DNA from: Bacteroidales bacterium
GTDB lineage: Bacteria > Bacteroidota > Bacteroidia > Bacteroidales > UBA932
Assembly: GCA_024683255.1 (NCBI GenBank)
Contig: JAIKYL010000054.1
Coordinates: 1-11,047, forward strand
DNA: 11,047 nt
Reading direction: 5' to 3'
A program made the position numbers and the translations under genes. The notes below the pieces were generated by a model. The model saw nothing but the letters and a program-made list of their open reading frames with translations, was not told the origin of the DNA and made no database searches. Below, one piece after another: positions 6,018 through 11,047 of the stretch. Numbering within the stretch: the first letter of the stretch is position 1; every line of letters begins with the position of its first letter.

Positions 6018-7361
6018 ATGAAACAAGATCTGCAGGTTTTTGACCTTATCAAAAAAGAATACGAGCGCCAGTCTTCCGGTCTGGAACTGATCGCTTCGGA
6101 GAACTATGTGTCCAATCAGGTGATGGAAGCCATGGGCTCCATCTGCACCAATAAATATGCGGAAGGTTATCCCGGCAAGCGCTATTACGGCGGTTGTGAG
6201 GTAGTGGACCAGATTGAACAGCTGGCCATTGACCGTCTCTGCGCCCTGTATGACGCAGAGTATGCCAATGTGCAGCCGCACTCCGGTGCACAGGCCAACA
6301 TGGCCGTTACCATGGCCATCCTCAAGCCCGGAGAAACCTTCATGGGCCTGGACCTGTCCATGGGCGGTCACCTCACCCACGGTTCTCCCGTAAACGCCAG
6401 CGGCCTTCTTTATCATCCGGTGGCCTACGGCCTCAATCCGGAAACCGGCCGTGTGGACTATGACGAAATGGAGCGCAAGGCCCTGGAATGCAAACCCAAG
6501 CTCATCATCGGCGGTGCATCGGCCTATTCCCGCGAGTGGGACTATGAGCGCATGCGCGCTATTGCAGACAGGGTGGGCGCCATCCTCTGGATTGATATGG
6601 CCCATACCGCCGGTCTCATTGCCGCCGGCCTCCTCAAGAACCCTGTGAAGTACGCACATATAGTTACCTCCACCACCCACAAGACCCTCCGCGGTCCCCG
6701 CGGCGGTATCATCCTCATGGGCAAGGACTTCCCCAATCCCTGGGGCCTCACCACGCCCAAGGGCGAGGTGAAGATGATGAGCGCCATCCTCAATTCCAGC
6801 GTATTTCCGGGCATCCAGGGCGGTCCGCTGGAGCATGTAATCGCCGCCAAGGCCGTGGCCTTCTTCGAGGCCGGCCAACCGGAATACAAAGAGTATCAGA
6901 AGCAGGTTGTTACCAACGCTGCCGCCATGTGCAAGGAATTCATTGCCAGGGGTTACAAGATTATCTCCGGCGGCACGGACAACCACCTCATGCTCATAGA
7001 CCTCCGCACCAAGTTCCCGGACCTCACCGGTCGTCTGGCAGAGAAGGAACTGGGGCGGGCCGATATTACCGTGAATAAGAACATGGTGCCCTTCGACAGC
7101 CGCAGCGCCTTTGCCACCAGCGGCCTTAGAATCGGCACCCCGGCCATCACTTCCCGCGGCTTTGAGGAGAAGGACATGGTCTTCATCGTGGATCTCATTG
7201 ACCAGGTGCTCTCCTCGGCCAATGCTCACGCCGAAGCCCTGGCCGCCAAGGAACCGGACGAGAAGCAGACTGCCGAACGAATTGCACACAAGCTAATCCT
7301 GGATGAGGTAAAACGCAAGGTGCACATGATGACATCCGGCCGCCCGCTGAACAGGTACTAG
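6018..7361 (+). CDS. glyA: Serine hydroxymethyltransferase GlyA
   Basis: A PLP enzyme that interconverts serine plus tetrahydrofolate with glycine plus 5,10-methylene-THF, the main source of one-carbon units; cytoplasmic. The 447-residue product has the canonical features: [12 protein letters not shown] near the N-terminus, [24 protein letters not shown], the [13 protein letters not shown] segment with the PLP-ring aspartate, and the PLP lysine K222 in [15 protein letters not shown]. Late motifs include [27 protein letters not shown] and [10 protein letters not shown]. It is about 20 residues longer than the Bacteroides protein as I remember it, the extra length being in a charged C-terminal helix rich in Ala, Glu and Lys. 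The ATG at 6018 gives the normal [15 protein letters not shown] N-terminus; the open frame upstream to 5925 overlaps the promoter and is not used. It acts directly downstream of the serC/serA pathway encoded 2.8 kb to the left. Confidence 0.98.
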   Translation: MKQDLQVFDLIKKEYERQSSGLELIASENYVSNQVMEAMGSICTNKYAEGYPGKRYYGGCEVVDQIEQLAIDRLCALYDAEYANVQPHSGAQANMAVTMAILKPGETFMGLDLSMGGHLTHGSPVNASGLLYHPVAYGLNPETGRVDYDEMERKALECKPKLIIGGASAYSREWDYERMRAIADRVGAILWIDMAHTAGLIAAGLLKNPVKYAHIVTSTTHKTLRGPRGGIILMGKDFPNPWGLTTPKGEVKMMSAILNSSVFPGIQGGPLEHVIAAKAVAFFEAGQPEYKEYQKQVVTNAAAMCKEFIARGYKIISGGTDNHLMLIDLRTKFPDLTGRLAEKELGRADITVNKNMVPFDSRSAFATSGLRIGTPAITSRGFEEKDMVFIVDLIDQVLSSANAHAEALAAKEPDEKQTAERIAHKLILDEVKRKVHMMTSGRPLNRY

Positions 7362-7375
7362 GTCAGCCGCCAATC
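7362..7375. other. 14-bp convergent gap between glyA and batDE
   Basis: glyA and the bat operon end tail to tail with only 14 bp between their stop codons. The best hairpin I find is a weak 5-bp stem, GCTGA/TCAGC, around 7346-7366 inside the end of glyA, with no T-run. There is no convincing intrinsic terminator, so the messages probably run into each other or end by Rho. Confidence 0.6.
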
Positions 7376-10000
7376 CTAGATTATTTCTATATCCTTTGAC
7401 GGAAGCCAGCCCTGGCGGCCGTCGGCAATCTCAATGTTGGTATAGCCGGAAACGGTATCCAGGACCTTCACCGAAGTGCCTTCGTGCAGGATGAAGAGGT
7501 CCTTGGCTGTATCGGCCGAAGGGGAACTCTTCACGGAAGAGACCGGACGCATCACTATGGCGCGGTTCTGCTGACGGGCCTCCGTGCGTTGCCACTGGGC
7601 AAAGTCCCAGCCCAGCAGGGCCAGAAGCAGCGTGACAATGCCAGCGAAGAAGCCCAGCCGGCGCCGGCCCCTGGTGGAGCCCAGCAGGAACAGCAGCGCC
7701 AACACCACCGTGGCGGCCAGGAACACTATCGACAGCACCGCCCAGGTGTTGGACGGCAGCAGGTAGCACATGGAGTGTCCCCAGGCCTCGAAGAAGATTT
7801 CCGGCACCTCCTCTATGCGGTCCTGCGTCTGGGAACGGGCGAATTCCAGGTTGTAGCGCACATCGGCGTCGGAAGGATCCAGGCGCAGCGCACGCTCGTA
7901 CCAGAGGATGGCCGGGGCAATCTCGCCGGTCTTGAAGTACGCGTTGCCCAGATTATAATACAGTTCCTTGGACATGAGGCCGGCAGCCCTCACCTCTTCC
8001 CAATCCTGCAGGGCCGATGCATAATCACCGGCGGTATAGGCCTCCACGCCGGAGGTCCAGAGGGAATCCGGATAGGACTGGGCGGCCCGGGCGTTGACCC
8101 CGAACGAAAGCAGAAGCAATAGCGACAGGAACATGGTTGCCACCTTACCGCTGCGGGAAGGAGTCTTTTTCATGGACGAATCTATGGCCGTAATGAGCGA
8201 GACGGCCTGCTCGTAATGGGCGTTCATGGCCTCGTGGCCAGCATCCGGAGCATAGCGGGCAAATTCACAGGCATCCAGGAGGGCGGTGAAATCCGCCGCC
8301 AATGCCTCCGAGGCGCCCCGCTCCACAAGGGCCGATGCTATGTTCTCCTTGTTCTGGTCGGCCATATCCATGGACAGCTTGTCTCCCACAAAGCCCAGCA
8401 AGGAACGGTGCAACTCCTCGTAGAAGGCCGTGTAGAGGTTCTTCTGCAGGAATTCGCGGGCCTGGGCCAGACGCTTGAGAGCCTGCCTGGTGGCCTTGCG
8501 GTTGCGCGTTCCCACTACATCGGCCCGTCTGGCAGCCACCTTGCGGAAGCCCAGCCAGAAGCCGAAGCCTGCCAGCAGCAGTAGCGCCACCAGGATCCAC
8601 CACAGCGGGGAATACACGAAGAAGCCCTTCTCGGCGCCCAGGGAGGTGCGCGTGCGGATAAAGCGGATGTCGTCACCCAGGTTCTTCACCCCCTTGCGGT
8701 CCACCGTAAGCTGTGAACCTCCGTCCACCACTGGCTGGCCGGAACCCGTTGCGCGGGCCACCTTGAGCCGGAGGGAATCCGTGGCGGCCGTCTGGTATCG
8801 GCGGGCGGAAACATCATAATAGCCATACTTAACCGGTGCAATGGTAAATTCTCCGGGACTGCGCGGGATGAAGGGATATTCGAAAGTCTTAGAGCCGGAA
8901 GTGCCACTCTTGTCGGCATTTACGGTGGTGCGAACGTCGTAGACTTCAAAGTCCGGCGGGAAGCTCACCTTGGGGGCTTCCAGGAGGGCGATGTTGCCTT
9001 TACCGGACACCGTGACCAGCAGCGATGCCGCATCGTGCGTCTTGAGGGAATCCTTGCTCAGACGGGCCTGGACAGTGAAATTGCCCACGCCGCCGCCAAA
9101 GGAAGCCGGCGCTCCGGCAGGCAAGGCCGATACATGCAGGGTGGGAGAAGCGGTATAGACGCGCTGGCGGGTGGTCACATAGTCGTTCTCAAAGAAATCG
9201 TCAAAGATGGAGCCCGTGCTCCTGCGGCGCTGCTGATTAACCAGGCACACCACCTCGGCCGGTTCAATGGTCTGGTCCCCCGCTTTCTGCGGGATAATCA
9301 CCCATCGGCGGAGCACGGCGGCGTTGTACATCTTGCCGTCCACCTGCTCCCGCTGGAAATCAATGTTGGAAGGACTTTCCACCTCCTGGCTCCAGAAGCC
9401 GTTGAAGGAAGGGAATTTGGCATTTTCAAAGCCCACCAGGTTGGTGCGGTGGTAAATCTTGAGGGTGGCCGTCACGGGCTCGCCCACCACCACGGAGGAA
9501 CGGCTGAGGGTGAGGCGCATGAAGATATCGGCCTCAGAGCTGCGGGAACTGCCACTCTGCCCGGCCGATGAATCGTCGGCCCCCTGGGAGGAAGAGCCCT
9601 GGGCCGATGAACGGGAGCCATTATCCACCACCTGCACACTCACGGGGCGGGACTGGATGGTGGAACCCTTCACCTTGGCCGTGGCGGCAGGAAGGGTGAA
9701 AGTACCGGTCTTCCGGGCCTGAAGGATGTAGGTATAGGAGGTCTGGGAGCTCCGGGTGGTCTTTCCGTTCACCATCTGGATGCTGGTGGATGAGCCCTTC
9801 TGGGGGCCCCAGACGGTGGTAAAGTCATCGCCCGCATTCCATTCGAAGTCCGAGGGCGAGTGCTCCCCTTCCACCACGAACACCACATTGAACCGCTCCG
9901 ACAGTTCCACTATGTTGTGCACCTCCACACGGATGGTGGACTGGGCCCACAGCGGAAGTGCCATGAGCAGCGCAGCCAATATGCCAAGTAAACGCTTCAT
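7376..10000 (-). CDS. batD: BatD-BatE fusion protein of the Bat aerotolerance operon
   Basis: One open frame of 874 residues covering two normally separate Bat proteins. Residues 1-609 are BatD: a signal peptide (MKRLLGILAALLMALPLWAQ), a long periplasmic region of beta-sandwich repeats with a Ser/Gly/Gln-rich linker (about 205-230), a membrane helix (about 464-484, PLWWILVALLLLAGFGFW), then a cytoplasmic helical part. Residues 610-874 (nt 8173-7376) match a full BatE: MKK start, hydrophobic MFLSLLLLLSFGV, a signal-peptidase-like ARA/AQ site, TPR repeats (about 645-730), two membrane helices (about 752-775 and 782-803) and a C-terminal SH3-like domain (about 813-874). No stop codon separates them. 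In Bacteroides fragilis the Bat genes affect aerotolerance; the biochemical role is unclear. The ATG at 10000 lies 1 nt after the batC stop. Either this is a true fusion, or BatE also starts internally at 8173. Confidence 0.88.
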   Translation of the reverse strand: MKRLLGILAALLMALPLWAQSTIRVEVHNIVELSERFNVVFVVEGEHSPSDFEWNAGDDFTTVWGPQKGSSTSIQMVNGKTTRSSQTSYTYILQARKTGTFTLPAATAKVKGSTIQSRPVSVQVVDNGSRSSAQGSSSQGADDSSAGQSGSSRSSEADIFMRLTLSRSSVVVGEPVTATLKIYHRTNLVGFENAKFPSFNGFWSQEVESPSNIDFQREQVDGKMYNAAVLRRWVIIPQKAGDQTIEPAEVVCLVNQQRRRSTGSIFDDFFENDYVTTRQRVYTASPTLHVSALPAGAPASFGGGVGNFTVQARLSKDSLKTHDAASLLVTVSGKGNIALLEAPKVSFPPDFEVYDVRTTVNADKSGTSGSKTFEYPFIPRSPGEFTIAPVKYGYYDVSARRYQTAATDSLRLKVARATGSGQPVVDGGSQLTVDRKGVKNLGDDIRFIRTRTSLGAEKGFFVYSPLWWILVALLLLAGFGFWLGFRKVAARRADVVGTRNRKATRQALKRLAQAREFLQKNLYTAFYEELHRSLLGFVGDKLSMDMADQNKENIASALVERGASEALAADFTALLDACEFARYAPDAGHEAMNAHYEQAVSLITAIDSSMKKTPSRSGKVATMFLSLLLLLSFGVNARAAQSYPDSLWTSGVEAYTAGDYASALQDWEEVRAAGLMSKELYYNLGNAYFKTGEIAPAILWYERALRLDPSDADVRYNLEFARSQTQDRIEEVPEIFFEAWGHSMCYLLPSNTWAVLSIVFLAATVVLALLFLLGSTRGRRRLGFFAGIVTLLLALLGWDFAQWQRTEARQQNRAIVMRPVSSVKSSPSADTAKDLFILHEGTSVKVLDTVSGYTNIEIADGRQGWLPSKDIEII

Positions 10001-10001
10001 A

Positions 10002-10730
10002 CTACCAATTCTTTTCTTTCTGGCGGGACTTAAGGGCCGCAGCCTTCTTCTCGTCCACTTTCTCCTGGGTTTCCTTTTCCTTCTGCTGGATGGCCTGCAG
10101 CATCTGCTGGGCCTGCTGAGGGGAAATCTGAGCTTCGCCCTGCTGCCCCTGATCCTGCTGATCCTGGTTCTGCTGGTCCTGCTGCTGGTTTTGATCCTGG
10201 TTTTGGTTCTGATCCTGATTCTGGTCCTGGTTCTGGTCCTGGTTCTGATCCTGCTGGTTCTGGTCCTGGTTGTCCTGACCGTCACCCTGCTGGTTCTGAT
10301 CCTGCTGTTGCTGTTCCATCAGTTTGTTCCGGGCATAGATGTAGTTCTCCTTGGCCTTCACGTCTCCCGGATTGAGGAGGAGGCTCTGCTTGAGCGCATC
10401 CACTGCCGCCTGCCAGTCCTCCTGGGCAATGGCCACATCTCCTAGATTGTAATAATAATCGGCCGCAAACGTTTCTGCGCCGGCAGCTTCTTTGGCGCCG
10501 TCCAGCAGTCTCCGGGCGTTCTCCATGTCCTTTTCCCGGTACAGGGTATTGGCCAAATTATAGGTGGCCGCCACGGAGGTGGAATCCTGCATCAGTGCCT
10601 TCCGGTAGCTGATATCGGCCTTGGGGAACTCTCCCCGGCGGAACTGGCGGTTCCCCCGGCGAAGGTCTCCCTTCTGGGCATAGGCCGAAAGGCAGCCGAA
10701 TGCTAACAATATCACCAGCAACTTTCTCAT
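10002..10730 (-). CDS. batC: BatC, TPR protein with Q/N/D-rich tract
   Basis: A 242-residue exported TPR protein of the Bat operon. Residues 1-18 form a signal peptide (MRKLLVILLAFGCLSAYA, cut before Q19). About 20-132 hold TPR-type helices: GNRQFRRGEFPKADISYRKAL, YNLANTLYREKDMENARRLL, and YYNLGDVAIAQEDWQAAVDALKQSLLLNPG (each quoted piece is a separate repeat). Residues 140-197 consist only of Gln, Asn, Asp and Gly. The C-terminus (198-242) is a charged helix rich in Lys, Glu and Gln, ending KEKNW. The start overlaps the batB stop by 4 nt (ATGA), and the stop is 1 nt from the batD ATG, so the three genes are translationally coupled. TPRs in BatC and BatE suggest they assemble a complex with the VWA proteins BatA and BatB at the inner membrane facing the periplasm; that is inference. 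Confidence 0.92.
   Translation of the reverse strand: MRKLLVILLAFGCLSAYAQKGDLRRGNRQFRRGEFPKADISYRKALMQDSTSVAATYNLANTLYREKDMENARRLLDGAKEAAGAETFAADYYYNLGDVAIAQEDWQAAVDALKQSLLLNPGDVKAKENYIYARNKLMEQQQQDQNQQGDGQDNQDQNQQDQNQDQNQDQNQDQNQNQDQNQQQDQQNQDQQDQGQQGEAQISPQQAQQMLQAIQQKEKETQEKVDEKKAAALKSRQKEKNW
10140..10313 (-). repeat. Low-complexity repeat encoding the BatC Q/N/D/G tract
   Basis: 174 nt built from imperfect 6- and 12-nt units of CAG/CAA with AAC/AAT and GAC/GAT codons, giving alternating Q-N-Q-D. All three minus frames and the antisense frame stay open here; the antisense reads as Leu/Val/Ile, which creates false open frames on both strands. The repeat is likely to vary in length between strains by slippage in multiples of 3 or 6 nt. 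Confidence 0.9.
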
Positions 10731-11047
10731 AGCTCGAACAGTTTCCGGCGGGGCTTTCGCTCGCCGATGAGCATTTCAATCACAAACAGCAGCAACGCAA
10801 TGCCGAAGAAGTACATGTACTGCTCGTCGTACTCCTCAAACACAATGCTGCCGAATTCCTCGTCCTCCAGGCGGCGGATGTCCTGGACGATGGGATTGAG
10901 GCCGAACTCCTCGTTTCCGGCATGGATATACGCTCCATTACCGGCCCGGGCAATTTCCCGGAGGGTCTTTTCGTCCAGCTTGGTAACCACAATCTCTCCC
11001 TTGGAATCCCTCAGGAGGCTTCCGCCCTCCACCGGAATGGGCTGGCC
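10727..11047 (-). CDS. batB: BatB, C-terminal part (VWA membrane protein), N-terminus outside the window
   Basis: The last 106 residues of an open frame that enters from the right edge. It begins GQPIPVEGGSLLRDSKGE and continues with KLDEKTLREIARAGNGAYI, the end of a von Willebrand A domain as seen in BatA/BatB proteins, then a short linker and one membrane helix (YMYFFGIALLLFVIEMLIG) with a basic tail, RKPRRKLFEL, on the cytoplasmic side. The GTG at 11032 is only an internal Val codon, because the frame and the homology continue upstream to the edge. Its TGA overlaps the batC ATG by 4 nt. BatA and BatB are similar in this region; position directly before batC favours BatB. MoxR ATPase, DUF58 and batA genes would be expected further right. 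Confidence 0.85.
   Translation of the reverse strand, partial: GQPIPVEGGSLLRDSKGEIVVTKLDEKTLREIARAGNGAYIHAGNEEFGLNPIVQDIRRLEDEEFGSIVFEEYDEQYMYFFGIALLLFVIEMLIGERKPRRKLFEL

Noticed and set aside
10001..10285. In-frame extension of BatD/E upstream through the BatC repeat
   Set aside because: The extra 95 residues are Arg/Thr runs from reading the Q/N repeat out of frame. The signal peptide begins at 10000, so that is the real start; I see no slippery site to suggest a programmed BatC-BatD frameshift.
9756..10445. Plus-strand open frame with a very long Leu/Val/Ile run resembling a membrane protein
   Set aside because: It is the antisense of the BatC Q/N/D codons and an artefact of the repeat.
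10691..10693. Cys13 in the BatC signal peptide as a lipoprotein lipobox
   Set aside because: The preceding residues A-F-G do not fit a normal lipobox, and a clear AYA/Q signal-peptidase I site follows.

Overview
This 11 kb window looks like chromosomal DNA of a Bacteroidota (Bacteroidales-type) bacterium with moderately high GC. Three things point there: the Bat aerotolerance gene order batB-batC-batD/E, a short 3-phosphoglycerate dehydrogenase of the kind found in Bacteroides and relatives beside serC and a DUF1015 gene, and promoter boxes of the Bacteroidota form TAnnTTTG in place of E. coli-type -10 boxes. I see no rRNA, tRNA, CRISPR array, insertion sequence or phage gene. Coding density is very high and nearly all the sequence is explained.

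Layout: (1) 1-1413, minus strand: a pRiA4b ORF-3-like protein with a very acidic tail, followed 3 nt later by miaA (tRNA dimethylallyltransferase), whose C-terminus runs off the window. (2) 1414-1500: a divergent promoter region. (3) 1501-5435, plus strand: an IMPACT/YigZ-family protein, then a tight serC-serA-DUF1015 operon (1-nt overlap and 2-nt gap). (4) 5432-5950, minus strand: a TrmH/SpoU-family RNA methyltransferase whose stop codon overlaps that of DUF1015. (5) 5951-6017: a second divergent promoter region. (6) 6018-7361, plus strand: glyA. (7) 7376-11047, minus strand: the end of the bat operon, read batB (3' part) -> batC -> a single reading frame carrying both BatD and BatE.

serC, serA and glyA are three steps of the 3-phosphoglycerate -> serine -> glycine + C1 pathway. 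No phosphoserine phosphatase gene is present, and the third gene of the operon is a DUF1015 protein with a DGHHR motif. The Bat proteins form a cell-envelope system with VWA, TPR and SH3-like parts that is linked to oxygen tolerance in Bacteroides fragilis.

Most worth a second look: the in-frame BatD-BatE fusion that keeps an internal signal peptide; the DUF1015 protein as a candidate serine/phosphoserine enzyme; the serA product with Lys in place of the catalytic His; two compact divergent promoters built on inverted repeats, each apparently giving a leaderless transcript on one side; and a 58-residue Q/N/D/G tract in BatC. I found no wholly new multi-gene system.
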